64,000 bases of DNA. It comes from Spongiibacter tropicus DSM 19543 (GTDB lineage Bacteria > Pseudomonadota > Gammaproteobacteria > Pseudomonadales > Spongiibacteraceae). The notes under the pieces were generated by a model, which did not search any database, was not told the origin of the DNA, and worked only from the letters and a program-made list of their open reading frames with translations. Location of the stretch: contig NZ_ATUS01000001.1 of assembly GCF_000420325.1 (NCBI RefSeq), positions 62,001 to 126,000 of the forward strand, read 5' to 3'. Below are positions 25,066-34,738 of this stretch, piece after piece (within the stretch, counting starts at the first letter, position 1; each line of letters opens with the position of its first letter). The position numbers and the translations under genes were made by a program.

Positions 25066-26094
25066 ATGGCCGGCTATTTTCTGCGCCGAATATTGCTGAT
25101 CATACCGACCTTTCTCGGCATCACTTTGCTGGTATTCAGCATTACCCGCGTGGTGCCCGGTGGTCCTATTGAGCGCATGATGACCCAAGCCCAGCTCGGC
25201 GGCGAAGCTGGCAGCCTCCACCGCAGCGAAGGCGGCGGTACGCTGTCTGACGAGCAATTGGCAGAGCTGGAGCGCTACTACGGCTTTGATCAGCCGCTGC
25301 TCACCAGCTATGCCCTTTGGCTGAAGAAGGTGGCCGCCTTTGATCTTGGCCTGTCCACTCGCTATCAGGACCCGGTCTGGGAGATTATTCGCGAACGTTT
25401 CCCGGTGTCGATATTCTACGGCGTTACCACGCTGATCCTCACCTACCTCGTCTGTATTCCCCTTGGGCTAATGAAAGGCATCTATCATGGAAGCCGCTTC
25501 GACAGTATGTCGTCCGCCGTGGTATTCCTCGGCTACGCGCTGCCCAGTTATGTAATCGGCATCGCGCTGATTTCCCTGTTTGCCGGGTATTACGACTGGT
25601 TTCCCCTCGGCGGCTTTGTGTCGGATGATTACGATGATTTATCAACCTTGGGCAAGGCAAAGGATATTTTTCACCACGCGGTCTTGCCGCTAATCGCCTA
25701 CCTGGCCGGCAGTTTCGCCGTCACCACGCTGATGATGAAAAATGCGCTGATGGACAACCTTTCCGCCGACTATATGCGCACGGCTGCGGCCAAGGGACTG
25801 AGCGTCGGCCAGAGTGTACGGCGCCACGCCTTGCGTAACAGCCTCATTCCGATTGCCACCTCGTTCGGCAACAATATTTCGCTGCTCATCGGCGGGTCTT
25901 TCCTGGTAGAGACCATCTTCAATATTGATGGAATTGGCCTGCTGGGCTACGAGGCCGTCATTGAGCGCGACTATCCCATTGTCATGGGGATTCTGGTGAT
26001 CTCCTCGCTGCTGTACCTGGTTGGCAACATTCTGTCTGACCTCTGTGTTGCGCTGGTCGACCCCCGTATTCGCTTCGGCGGAGGACGCCATTGA
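25066..26094 (+). CDS. yejB: Oligopeptide ABC transporter permease, YejB-like
   Basis: A 342-residue inner-membrane permease of the Dpp/Opp/Yej class. It starts AGYFLRRILLIIPTFLGITL and carries a long periplasmic loop, then ENALMDNLSADYMRTAAAKG-type EAA loop text (KNALMDNLSADYMRTAAAKG, RRHALRNSLIPIATSFGNNI) and VETIFNIDGIGLLGYEAVIE. The insertion with GGEAGSLHRSEGGGTLSDEQ (about 42-62) is characteristic of YejB. Its TGA overlaps the next ATG. Transports peptides with YejE and the ATPases below. Confidence 0.93.
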   Translation: MAGYFLRRILLIIPTFLGITLLVFSITRVVPGGPIERMMTQAQLGGEAGSLHRSEGGGTLSDEQLAELERYYGFDQPLLTSYALWLKKVAAFDLGLSTRYQDPVWEIIRERFPVSIFYGVTTLILTYLVCIPLGLMKGIYHGSRFDSMSSAVVFLGYALPSYVIGIALISLFAGYYDWFPLGGFVSDDYDDLSTLGKAKDIFHHAVLPLIAYLAGSFAVTTLMMKNALMDNLSADYMRTAAAKGLSVGQSVRRHALRNSLIPIATSFGNNISLLIGGSFLVETIFNIDGIGLLGYEAVIERDYPIVMGILVISSLLYLVGNILSDLCVALVDPRIRFGGGRH

Positions 26095-27143
26095 TGGCAC
26101 TGCTGAGCAACCCGATTGCCCAAAAGCGCTGGCGGCGATTCAAGCAGTCACGTCGAGGCTATGTCTCTGCCTGGTTACTGCTGATACTGACCACACTGAG
26201 CTTTGCGGCTGAGTTTATTGCTAACAACCGCGCCCTCATTGTTGCCTACGATGGCGAGCTTTATTTTCCCACGCTGTCGGCCCAGTACAGCGGCAGAGAT
26301 TTTGGGCAGGACTACGATTACGAAGCCAACTATCGGGATCTGCAGCGCCATTTTGCCGATCAGAAGCAAGGTAATTGGGTGCTTATGCCGCCGGTGCCCT
26401 TCGGGCCGCTGGAAAACGACTTGATAGATGGAGATTTCCCGCCGAATGCGCCCTCTCTGGCTACCGGCCACTATTTGGGCACAGACACCAGCGGACGCGA
26501 TGTTCTCGCCAGACTGATTTACGGCTTCCGTACCGCCATGCTGTTCTCCTTGATTTTGCTGCTGTTCAACTATGCCATCGGTGTCGCCATTGGTTGCATG
26601 ATGGGCTACTGGGGCGGCGCCTTTGACCTGATATTTCAGCGCCTGATCGAAATCTGGTCGAACGTGCCGTTTCTCTACGTCATCATGATTGTTGCCTCGG
26701 TCATCACCCCCGGGTTCTGGACGCTGCTTTTCATCATGGCGTTTTTCGGTTGGACAGGAATGACCTGGTATATGCGTACCGCCACCTACAAAGAGGTGGC
26801 ACGGGATTATGTGATGGCCGCGCGAGCGCTTGGCGCCTCCGGCTCACGCATTGTGTTCCGGCATATTCTGCCCAATAGCGTTTCGACACTGGTGACCTTC
26901 GTCCCCTTTTCCGTGGCGTCCGGGATTACCGCGCTGACAGCGCTGGACTACTTGGGCTTTGGTCTGCCTGCGCCGACGCCGAGCTGGGGCGAACTGCTGA
27001 AACAGGGAACGGAAAACCTGGAATCCATGTGGATTGTCAGCTCCGTCGTTCTCGCGATGACATTGATTCTGATGTTGGTGGCCTATGTGGGTGAAGCCAT
27101 CCGTGACGCCTATGACCCCAGGACCTTCAGCTACTATGACTAA
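26094..27143 (+). CDS. yejE: Oligopeptide ABC transporter permease, YejE-like
   Basis: A 349-residue second permease of the same transporter. After the N-terminal helix (SAWLLLILTTLSFAAEFIAN) there is the large periplasmic insertion typical of YejE (YDGELYFPTLSAQYSGRDFG ... GPLENDLIDGDFPPNAP), then LGTDTSGRDVLARLIYGFRT and the EAA loop KEVARDYVMAARALGASGSR / RHILPNSVSTLVTFVPF. ATG 26094 shares its A with the TGA of the upstream permease gene. It overlaps the next gene by 8 bases. Confidence 0.93.
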   Translation: MALLSNPIAQKRWRRFKQSRRGYVSAWLLLILTTLSFAAEFIANNRALIVAYDGELYFPTLSAQYSGRDFGQDYDYEANYRDLQRHFADQKQGNWVLMPPVPFGPLENDLIDGDFPPNAPSLATGHYLGTDTSGRDVLARLIYGFRTAMLFSLILLLFNYAIGVAIGCMMGYWGGAFDLIFQRLIEIWSNVPFLYVIMIVASVITPGFWTLLFIMAFFGWTGMTWYMRTATYKEVARDYVMAARALGASGSRIVFRHILPNSVSTLVTFVPFSVASGITALTALDYLGFGLPAPTPSWGELLKQGTENLESMWIVSSVVLAMTLILMLVAYVGEAIRDAYDPRTFSYYD

Positions 27144-28971
27144 GGCCGCTAGAAACTGCCTGTGGCTGGTCGTTATCGGCCTGCTGCTGAACTCCTTGAC
27201 GCTGCATGCAGACGACAGCGCAACAGCGCTGCCCGCAGAATTACCGCCAACGTTGACCTGGGAAACCAACAACAGTGATCCGACGTTTGCCAGCCCTGAG
27301 GCCAAACGCGGTGGCCGCTTCCGCACCTTCGTTACCACCTTTCCGCTGACGCTGCGCCTTGTCGGGCCCGACTCCAACGGCAGTTTTGCGAGCTATATGC
27401 GCGCCAATAATTTAGGCCTGGTCGGCGTCCACCCCAATACACTGAATCCCATTCCGGAGCTGGCCACTCACTGGGCGTTCGGCGACGACGGTCACAGCAT
27501 TTTCTATCGCCTTGACCCGGATGCCCGCTGGTCTGATGGACAGCCCGTCACCGCGGAGGACTTCGTATTTGCACTCGCGTTCATGCGATCAAAGCACATA
27601 CTTGCGCCCTGGTATAACAACTACTACAGCGAAGTCATTCGCGATGTCGTCAAGTACGACGACCACACTATTGGCGTCCTCGGTGCAGTGGCGAAACCGC
27701 GCGATGAAATGCTTTTCGAATACAGCATCTCCCCTGTTCCCGCGCATTTTCACCAGCTCGATGAAAATTGGGTGCGTGACTACAACTGGAAAATCGCGCC
27801 GAATACCGGCCCCTACGCCATCGACCGTATTCGCAAAGGCAAGTACATTGAGTTTCGGCGCAAAAGTGACTGGTGGGCTAACGACAAGCGCTATTTCCAG
27901 CACCGCTTCAATCCCGACTATATTCGTGTAAAGCTGATACGCGATCTGAACATCGCCTATCAATATTTCCGCAAAGGCGAACTGGACAGCTTCCCGCTCC
28001 TCATGCCCCGGCTTTGGCACAAAAAGGCGCAGGGAAAAATCTACGACATGGGCTATGCGGGCAAAATCAAGTTCTACAATGAGGTCCCCCAGCCAATCAG
28101 TGGGCTATTCCTGAACGAGGATGCCCCCCTGCTGAAAGATCGAAACGTGCGGTATGCGATAGCCCATGCCCTGAATATCGACAAAGTCATCAACACGGTG
28201 CTTCGCGGTGACTATGAACGCCTGCAGCGTACCCACGACGGTTATGGTGACTACAGCAACCCGAATATTCACGCCAGACCTTTCGACCTGAAGAAAGCCA
28301 ATGCGCTGCTGGACGAAGCCGGTTGGACGAAACGCGGCCCGGATGGCATCCGTGTGAAAGAAGGTCAGCGTTTGAGCTTGCGCATTACCTATTACAACAG
28401 CGGCCACAATGATCGCCTGGTGATCCTCTCCCAGGAAGCACGCAAAGCCGGTATTGAATTCGAGCTGCAGCTCCTGGACCCATCGGCGGCCTTCAAGCAA
28501 ATTATGGAGAACAAACACCAAGCCGCCTGGATGGGCTGGTCGGGAGGCGGGCTGTCGCCGCGTTACTGGCAATTCTACCACTCCGATAATGCCCATAAGC
28601 CTCAGACGAACAATGTGACGAACACCGACAACCCCGTAATAGACGAGAAAATAGACGCCTACCGTAAAGCGACGAAAAAGGCAGACCGTGTGCAGCTTGC
28701 TCACGAACTCGAACAGCTCATTTTCGATCAGGGTTCGTTTATCCCCACCTTCAAAGTGCCCTATACCCGTGAGGCATTCTGGCGCTGGCTCAAACTGCCT
28801 GCCTTCCACGGTACGCGGACCAGCGAAAGTCTGTTTGACCCGATGGGTAGCAACGGCGGTCTGTTCTGGATTGATGAGCGGGAAAAACAGGCTATCGAGA
28901 CGGCAAAAGACGAACACCAGGGCTTGCCACCGCTGAAGATTGTTAACAAGCAGTGGGCACAGACACCATGA
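27136..28971 (+). CDS. yejA: Oligopeptide ABC transporter substrate-binding protein, YejA-like
   Basis: A 611-residue periplasmic SBP family 5 protein. The start ATG 27136 lies inside the yejE stop region and leads to a signal peptide (ARNCLWLVVIGLLLNSLTLH then A). Downstream: AKRGGRFRTFVTTFPLTLRL, SIFYRLDPDARWSDGQPVTA (the family 5 signature) and NTGPYAIDRIRKGKYIEFRR. In E. coli YejA binds peptides and the Yej system imports microcin C. Here the receptor gene sits between the permease and ATPase genes rather than first, a rearranged yej order. Confidence 0.92.
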   Translation: MTKAARNCLWLVVIGLLLNSLTLHADDSATALPAELPPTLTWETNNSDPTFASPEAKRGGRFRTFVTTFPLTLRLVGPDSNGSFASYMRANNLGLVGVHPNTLNPIPELATHWAFGDDGHSIFYRLDPDARWSDGQPVTAEDFVFALAFMRSKHILAPWYNNYYSEVIRDVVKYDDHTIGVLGAVAKPRDEMLFEYSISPVPAHFHQLDENWVRDYNWKIAPNTGPYAIDRIRKGKYIEFRRKSDWWANDKRYFQHRFNPDYIRVKLIRDLNIAYQYFRKGELDSFPLLMPRLWHKKAQGKIYDMGYAGKIKFYNEVPQPISGLFLNEDAPLLKDRNVRYAIAHALNIDKVINTVLRGDYERLQRTHDGYGDYSNPNIHARPFDLKKANALLDEAGWTKRGPDGIRVKEGQRLSLRITYYNSGHNDRLVILSQEARKAGIEFELQLLDPSAAFKQIMENKHQAAWMGWSGGGLSPRYWQFYHSDNAHKPQTNNVTNTDNPVIDEKIDAYRKATKKADRVQLAHELEQLIFDQGSFIPTFKVPYTREAFWRWLKLPAFHGTRTSESLFDPMGSNGGLFWIDEREKQAIETAKDEHQGLPPLKIVNKQWAQTP

Positions 28972-29963
28972 CAAGCGTTCCTCATCCCGCTATTGAAGTC
29001 CGCGAGCTGAGCATCGCCATTCGCGATGAGCAGGGCAATGAGCGCCTGATGGTCAGCGATATTTCGTTTCGTATTGCGGCGGGTGAAACCCTGGCTCTGG
29101 TGGGCGAATCCGGCTGCGGCAAAAGCCTTACCGCGATGTCACTGCTCCATCTTCTTCCCCAGCCCCAGGTTCGCCTCCACAGCGGCGAGATTATTCTCGC
29201 GGGTCAGGCCGTTCACCGTCTTGGGAAAAAACAGTTCCGTAAACTTCGCAGTCATCGTATCGGGGTGATCTTCCAAGACCCCATGACCGCCTTGAACCCC
29301 GTTCAGCCTATCGGCAAGCAAATCGACGAGGTGTTGCGCCTGCACCGACCGGAATTGGCGCGGCGTGCCCGGAGAGACCGCACCCTTGAACTGCTAAAAG
29401 ATGTGGGGCTGCCAGCTCCTGAATCCCGGCTGATAGCCTACCCTCACCAGCTCTCCGGCGGGATGCGCCAGCGGGTGATGATCGCGATGGCCCTTGCTGC
29501 CGAGCCGGAAGTGCTGATTGCTGACGAACCTACCACAGCGCTGGACGTCACTATTCAAGCGCAGATTCTGCAATTGCTGAAAAAACTGCAGGACGAACGG
29601 GGCATGGCAATGCTGTTTATCACCCACGACCTTGCGCTGGTTTCCCAGCTCGCCGATCGGGTCGCGGTGATGTATGCCGGAAAAATCCTGGAGCAGAACC
29701 GCGCGAAAGCGCTGTTCCAGTCTCCCAAACACCCCTATACCCGGGGATTGCTGGCAGCCCTGCCCGCGTCAGCGACAGCCCCGAAGACCTTGCTGACTGC
29801 CATGCCGGGGCAAGTGCCGAGCATTGATGCCATGCCGCCGGGCTGTCGTTTTGCGAACCGCTGTGCTTATGCAGATGACCGCTGCCAGCAGCTACCCGCT
29901 ATCGAGAGGGATAGCGCTGGCGGTGAAGTCGCTTGTCACCACTGGAGGCGACTGAATGACTGA
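28968..29963 (+). CDS. Peptide ABC transporter ATPase, first subunit (DppD/YejF N-half-like)
   Basis: A 331-residue ATPase. Walker A is [10 protein letters not shown], the signature motif [15 protein letters not shown], Walker [13 protein letters not shown], and the H-loop [10 protein letters not shown]. The C-terminal extension with [20 protein letters not shown] has the four-cysteine pattern of oligopeptide-transporter ATPases, which can carry an iron-sulfur cluster in this family. ATG 28968 overlaps the receptor gene stop by 4 bases. E. coli YejF is one fused double ATPase; here the two halves are separate genes. Confidence 0.93.
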   Translation: MTSVPHPAIEVRELSIAIRDEQGNERLMVSDISFRIAAGETLALVGESGCGKSLTAMSLLHLLPQPQVRLHSGEIILAGQAVHRLGKKQFRKLRSHRIGVIFQDPMTALNPVQPIGKQIDEVLRLHRPELARRARRDRTLELLKDVGLPAPESRLIAYPHQLSGGMRQRVMIAMALAAEPEVLIADEPTTALDVTIQAQILQLLKKLQDERGMAMLFITHDLALVSQLADRVAVMYAGKILEQNRAKALFQSPKHPYTRGLLAALPASATAPKTLLTAMPGQVPSIDAMPPGCRFANRCAYADDRCQQLPAIERDSAGGEVACHHWRRLND

Positions 29964-30942
29964 GCCACTGCTGCAGGTGCGTGACCTCGCCTTGCACTTT
30001 TACCCTGCTCGCCGCCTGTTCCGTCGCGGTCCCGCGTTGCGCGCCGTCGATGGCGTAAATTTTGATATCGCCCCCGGCGAAACGTTGGGACTGGTCGGAG
30101 AATCCGGCTGTGGCAAAAGCAGCCTGGGCAAGGCGCTACTAAACCTTTACCGCCCGACCAGCGGAGAGGTTCGCATGCAGGGGCAGCCGATCAGTGCGCT
30201 GAGTGACCGGCAAATGCGGCCTTTGCGCCGCAACATGCAGATGATTTTCCAGGACCCGTTTGAATCGCTGAATGCCCGTCACACAGTAGGCGCCATCCTC
30301 GAAGAGCCGCTGATTATTCATCGGGCAGGCGATCGCGCAAACCGGCAAAAGCGAGTCGCCGCCTTGCTGGACCAGGTTGGACTTCCGCAGTCCGCCCAAG
30401 ATAAATATCCACATGAATTCAGTGGTGGCCAACGCCAGCGTATTGGCATCGCCAGAGCTATCGCCCTGCAACCGAAACTGCTGATCTGTGATGAAGCGGT
30501 CTCGGCACTGGATGTGTCGGTGCAGGCACAAATCCTGAACCTGCTACTGGAAATACAACGGGAGCTGGGGCTCAGCATGCTGTTTATCTCCCACGATATC
30601 TCCGTGGTACAGCACGTCAGCGATCGTATTGCCGTCATGTATCTCGGCGAGATCGTGGAAATCGGCGACGCTCAGACCGTTCGTCAGCATCCCGCCCATC
30701 CATATACCCAAGCACTGCTGGCTGCGGTTCCGCAGTTGGGAGCCGAACAACTGCCCGTGGTGGCGCTGGAGGGAGACATGCCCTCTCCCATGGACATGCC
30801 CACAGGATGCCGGTTTGCCGGGCGATGTCCACACCGCCGCCCCAAATGCGAGGAAACGGCGCCACGGCTTGAGTCGGAAAGCCTTCATTCACGCGCCGTT
30901 GCCTGTCATTTCTGGCGGGAAATTTCTCCCCAATTGCCGTAA
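29956..30942 (+). CDS. Peptide ABC transporter ATPase, second subunit (DppF/OppF-like)
   Basis: A 328-residue ATPase partner. Walker [19 protein letters not shown], signature [20 protein letters not shown], Walker [18 protein letters not shown]-loop [10 protein letters not shown], and the Cys-rich tail [19 protein letters not shown]. Overlaps the first ATPase gene by 8 bases, completing a compact five-gene transporter (permease, permease, receptor, two ATPases). An AraC-type regulator starts 32 bases later. Confidence 0.93.
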   Translation: MTEPLLQVRDLALHFYPARRLFRRGPALRAVDGVNFDIAPGETLGLVGESGCGKSSLGKALLNLYRPTSGEVRMQGQPISALSDRQMRPLRRNMQMIFQDPFESLNARHTVGAILEEPLIIHRAGDRANRQKRVAALLDQVGLPQSAQDKYPHEFSGGQRQRIGIARAIALQPKLLICDEAVSALDVSVQAQILNLLLEIQRELGLSMLFISHDISVVQHVSDRIAVMYLGEIVEIGDAQTVRQHPAHPYTQALLAAVPQLGAEQLPVVALEGDMPSPMDMPTGCRFAGRCPHRRPKCEETAPRLESESLHSRAVACHFWREISPQLP

Positions 30943-30974
30943 ACTGGGCGATTAAACCGCCGTGGGAAGACACC

Positions 30975-32087
30975 GTGCGCAGCAGTAACCTCCATGCAAA
31001 ACGAGACCCCGTGCCGCTGAAATATGCCCGCAGCATGTTGCAGGTGGCTGAGGCGCAGGGGTACAACAGCGCGGAGATATTGCGTTCACTGCAGTTGCCC
31101 ATCGACCCACTGGCTGATAATGCGGACCTTGAAGCCCCTATTGACGCGCGTTATTACTCGGTTATTTACCGGCGGGTCATGTCATTGCTGCAAGACGAAT
31201 CCTTCGGTTTGGGACTGCGGCAAAAAACGCCGGCTGGCAGCTTCCGCATGTTGTCGCTGTTTATTATTCACTGCGAAACGCTTGAGCAGGCACTGCGCAG
31301 GGCATCGGAATTCATTATTTTCTGTCGCACATTGAGAGAACTGCCCAGCGCGTCCAAACGGCCGGTTGAGCGGCTCGGCGATGGTACCGGGCTGTATCGC
31401 TTTCCCGCCGACATGGAGCTGGCAGAGAGTGACGATACCGATGAGCAGCGTTACACCATGGCCCACACCATGGCGATCTGGCGCCGCTTTTGTCAGTGGT
31501 TAATCGGCAAGCCGCTGGATCTCGTCGCGATACGTATGCAAGCCAGCAAACCCGAGAATCCCGAGTATTTCGAGCAGCTGTTCAGCTGCGAAATTCAGTA
31601 CGGCTGTAGTGACAACGCCTTTGTCTTGGCAGAGCACTGTCTGGATTGCCCGCTGATCCACACCGAAGAGTCGTTGCGTAAATTTCTACGCGACGCGCCC
31701 TACCATCTGCTGGTTGCCCAGGATGATGATGACACCTCACTGCTCTCACAGATGAAGCGCATTGTCGGCACGGACCTGAGCCACGAATTTCCCAGTGTTG
31801 TCACCATGGCGGAACACCTGAGCATGTCGGTGCGGACGCTGCGCCGACGCCTCAAGGATTTGGGGACAACCTACCAGCAGTTCAAAGATGAGCTGCGAAA
31901 AGAACACGCTCTGCGCTGGCTCAACCAACCAGAGCTAAAAATTAACGCCGTCTCAGCGCTGCTGGGCTTTGACGAACCCAGCGCCTTTCACCGCTCCTTT
32001 AAAAAATGGACGGGAATGACACCAGGGGAATACCGCGCCAGCCGCCAGTCAGCCAAACCCCAAAATAATCAAAGGCAATCCGGATGA
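30975..32087 (+). CDS. AraC-family transcriptional regulator
   Basis: A 370-residue regulator. Residues about 10-190 form an arabinose-binding-domain-like N-terminal region (PLKYARSMLQVAEAQGYNSA; LEAPIDARYYSVIYRRVMSL), and residues 255-355 the AraC double HTH (MAEHLSMSVRTLRRRLKDLG; ALLGFDEPSAFHRSFKKWTG). The start is GTG with GGGAAG upstream. It follows the transporter closely and overlaps the next phosphatase gene by 4 bases, so it may autoregulate or control the peptide transporter operon (inference). The effector is unknown; relatives often sense hydrophobic or amino-acid-derived ligands. Confidence 0.9.
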   Translation: MRSSNLHAKRDPVPLKYARSMLQVAEAQGYNSAEILRSLQLPIDPLADNADLEAPIDARYYSVIYRRVMSLLQDESFGLGLRQKTPAGSFRMLSLFIIHCETLEQALRRASEFIIFCRTLRELPSASKRPVERLGDGTGLYRFPADMELAESDDTDEQRYTMAHTMAIWRRFCQWLIGKPLDLVAIRMQASKPENPEYFEQLFSCEIQYGCSDNAFVLAEHCLDCPLIHTEESLRKFLRDAPYHLLVAQDDDDTSLLSQMKRIVGTDLSHEFPSVVTMAEHLSMSVRTLRRRLKDLGTTYQQFKDELRKEHALRWLNQPELKINAVSALLGFDEPSAFHRSFKKWTGMTPGEYRASRQSAKPQNNQRQSG

Positions 32088-32971
32088 GCGAACACGACAT
32101 TGCGAAAACCCTGCACCTGCAATCGGCATTTTCCCAGCTTAGTGCCGATGAACGCCCGATACCCGCGCAGCTACCACCCGAAGAGCGCCTTGCGCTGCGA
32201 AAACTGCCCTTTGAGCAGGCCCACAATTTCCGAGACCTGGGTGGCTATCTGAGCGGCGATGGCCGCTATACCCGCTGGGGCAAGATTTATCGTACCGACA
32301 AGCTTTCCTCACTGAGCGAGCAGGATCAGCGCTACCTTCAGCGACTGGGAGTTAAACGCATTGTCGATTTCCGCTCCGATGAAGAACGCAATACGGCGCC
32401 CCATACCCTGCACCCGGAAAGTCGCATCCTGATCGACCCACTACCCATTAATGTTGAGGCCGCCCAGATCGAGCGCGTGACCGCTCGCCTGCAGGAGCAA
32501 AATGTCAGCGCCGAGGACATGGTTGAGTTTCTGATGAGTGCCAACCGCGCCATGGTGACGCACTTCACGGACACCTACAGGAATTGGATACACTCGCTGC
32601 TCAGCGACGACCACTATCCCCAGTTATTCCACTGCACGGCAGGCAAAGACCGCACCGGCTTGGCTGCTGCCTTGCTGCTGCGTGCCCTTGGCGTCTCTGA
32701 GGAGACGGTGATGGAAGACTACCTCGCGACCAATCACTACACAGCGGCGCGTATCGACGAAATCATTCGCCAAATCCAGGAAATGGATGTGTTCAAAGTT
32801 GAGGAGCCGGTCATTCGCACGCTGTTCCATGTGCAGCCTCAGTATATCAATGCCGCCTTCGAAGTGATTGCCGAGCGCTACGGCGATATAGAAGCCTACC
32901 TCCAAGACGGCCTCGCTCTGGACCGTTTCCAACGGGAACAGCTTCGCGATATGTTGCTTGAGGAGCTGTAA
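32084..32971 (+). CDS. Tyrosine/phosphoinositide-type protein phosphatase
   Basis: A 295-residue DSP-like phosphatase. It has FRDLGGYLSGDGRYTRWGKI at about 48-67, the P-loop HCTAGKDRTG near 186-195 (Cx5R, with the lysine typical of lipid-phosphatase-like P-loops), and RIVDFRSDEE where the general-acid loop begins. This is the Tyr_phosphatase3 type of family seen in mycobacterial PtpB and Listeria LipA. The physiological substrate is unknown. Translationally coupled to the araC gene (ATGA overlap) and six bases before rlmG. Confidence 0.88.
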   Translation: MSEHDIAKTLHLQSAFSQLSADERPIPAQLPPEERLALRKLPFEQAHNFRDLGGYLSGDGRYTRWGKIYRTDKLSSLSEQDQRYLQRLGVKRIVDFRSDEERNTAPHTLHPESRILIDPLPINVEAAQIERVTARLQEQNVSAEDMVEFLMSANRAMVTHFTDTYRNWIHSLLSDDHYPQLFHCTAGKDRTGLAAALLLRALGVSEETVMEDYLATNHYTAARIDEIIRQIQEMDVFKVEEPVIRTLFHVQPQYINAAFEVIAERYGDIEAYLQDGLALDRFQREQLRDMLLEEL

Positions 32972-32976
32972 GCCGC

Positions 32977-34110
32977 TTGAGCAATACCGTTTTTGACAAT
33001 CCTTTTGGGCAGATCCAACTTCAGCGCAGACCTCGTCGCCGCAATGAAGTATTGCAAGCATGGGATAATGCCGATCACTACTTGCTGCAGCATCTGGCGG
33101 AATCCCCGCCGCCAAGCGGCGCCCGCCTGCTTATCGTTAATGACAGTTTTGGCGCACTGGCCTGCGCACTGGCCGACTACGATTGCCTTGCCTGGTCAGA
33201 CTCTGCGGTCAGCCATCTGGCCACTCAGGAAAATTGTGCTGTAAATGGCCGCAAGGCGCCCACATTGTTGAGCAGTACTGAAATCCCACAAGGCGACTTC
33301 GACCGTGTGATCTATCGTCTGCCTCGCAACCACACGCTGATGCGCTATCAACTCCAGCAGATAGCCCCCCTCCTGCCTAATGCCGATGCATTCTGCGCAG
33401 GCATTATGGCGAAATACCTGGATGCCGCCACAATGGCCGTGATCAGCGACAGCATCGGCGACGCCGCCGCGTCACTGGCATGGAAAAAAGCCCGCCTCGT
33501 ACGGCTCAATCAAGTGAAGCAAAACGTCGCCCCTGATGACGACTGGCTACCGTTCTATGCCGAAGATTACCAGCTTGAGTTGGGTAATCGCGGCAATGTG
33601 TTTTCACGAGGGAAACTGGACCGAGGCAGTCGCCTGCTGATCGCAAGCCTGCCGCAGCTCAATACGCCCGCGTGCGTTGCCGATTTGGGCTGCGGCAATG
33701 GCCTGCTCGGCTTAATGGCGACTCGACAATGGCCCGACGCTCAGCTCGATTTTTTTGACGAGTCCTACATGGCTGTGGCCAGCGCTCATCGGAATTGGCG
33801 GGAAAACCGCTTTGAGGAAAAGCGTGCCGCATTCCATGCCGGCGATTGCTTGCAGGGGTACGGTGGTGAGCATTTTGATTTGATCCTCTGCAATCCGCCT
33901 TTCCATCAAGAACAGCAGCTCGGTGACCACATTGCCCAGCAGATGTTTGCCGATGCCAAACGATTCCTCCGTCCCGGAGGACAGTTCTGCGTGGTGGGTA
34001 ACCGCCACCTTAATTACCACGTCAGCCTGAAAAAGCGCTTCGGTAATTGCCGGGTCATCAATACCGACGCTAAATTCGTGGTATTACTTGCAGAGCAAGA
34101 GACACGCTGA
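32977..34110 (+). CDS. rlmG: 23S rRNA guanine-N2-methyltransferase RlmG
   Basis: A 377-residue two-domain methyltransferase that modifies G1835 of 23S rRNA in E. coli. The start is a TTG giving SNTVFDNPFGQIQLQRRPRR, close to the RlmG opening. The catalytic C-domain contains CVADLGCGNGLLGLMATRQW (SAM-binding), LILCNPPFHQEQQLGDHIAQ (NPPF motif) and GQFCVVGNRHLNYHVSLKKR near the end. Full length for the family. Position after a regulator and phosphatase is unusual. Confidence 0.92.
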   Translation: MSNTVFDNPFGQIQLQRRPRRRNEVLQAWDNADHYLLQHLAESPPPSGARLLIVNDSFGALACALADYDCLAWSDSAVSHLATQENCAVNGRKAPTLLSSTEIPQGDFDRVIYRLPRNHTLMRYQLQQIAPLLPNADAFCAGIMAKYLDAATMAVISDSIGDAAASLAWKKARLVRLNQVKQNVAPDDDWLPFYAEDYQLELGNRGNVFSRGKLDRGSRLLIASLPQLNTPACVADLGCGNGLLGLMATRQWPDAQLDFFDESYMAVASAHRNWRENRFEEKRAAFHAGDCLQGYGGEHFDLILCNPPFHQEQQLGDHIAQQMFADAKRFLRPGGQFCVVGNRHLNYHVSLKKRFGNCRVINTDAKFVVLLAEQETR

Positions 34111-34216
34111 CACGCGGTACTAGAGCACAGCGCCAACCAAACGGGTGATGGCAGGCCAGGAACCCCCGTGATAGCCTCCAGCGCGTCGCTTATTCACGCA
34201 CAGATTGAAGTTTGCC

Positions 34217-34696
34217 ATGACCATCCATGTTGTATTTGTCTGCCTCGGTAATATCTGCCGCTCTCCCGCCGCTCAGGGAATTTTTGAGAAAAAAGTCAGC
34301 GATGCCGGGCTCGATCAGCGCATAACGGTCGATTCCTGTGGCACCGCCGCCTTTAACATCGGCAAATCACCCGACCCGCGTTCCGTCTCTGCCGCCGCCA
34401 AAGCGGGCTATGACATCAGCCAGCAAATCGCCCGGCAGATCGACGACGATGATTACCATCGGGGCAGCTATCTGATCGCGATGGACCGCAACAATCTGGG
34501 CAATGTGATGGCTTGGGCGCCGAAGAATTTCGACGGCGAGATCAAGCTCTTCCTCGATTACTGTCACCACGGTGGCAACCGGCAGATTCCAGATCCCTTT
34601 TATGGCAAGGCCGACCAGTTTGATACGGTTATCCGCAGCTTGGAAAAAGCGGCAGATGGCCTCCTCCATTACATTCGGGAGCAACATTCGCTGTAA
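34217..34696 (+). CDS. Low-molecular-weight protein tyrosine phosphatase
   Basis: A 159-residue phosphatase. The P-loop VFVCLGNICRSPAAQG places the nucleophile at C9 and the arginine at R15, followed by S16 (Cx5RS). The general acid lies in IPDPFYGKADQFD near residue 120-130. Length is normal for the family. ATG 34217 is chosen over an upstream TTG because the P-loop in this family begins within the first ten residues. It stands alone with about 105 bases upstream and no polysaccharide export genes nearby, so its role may be general signalling. Confidence 0.93.
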   Translation: MTIHVVFVCLGNICRSPAAQGIFEKKVSDAGLDQRITVDSCGTAAFNIGKSPDPRSVSAAAKAGYDISQQIARQIDDDDYHRGSYLIAMDRNNLGNVMAWAPKNFDGEIKLFLDYCHHGGNRQIPDPFYGKADQFDTVIRSLEKAADGLLHYIREQHSL

Positions 34697-34738
34697 TTCG
34701 ACTCCCGCATCACGACCAACAATAACAACAGGTGCACC

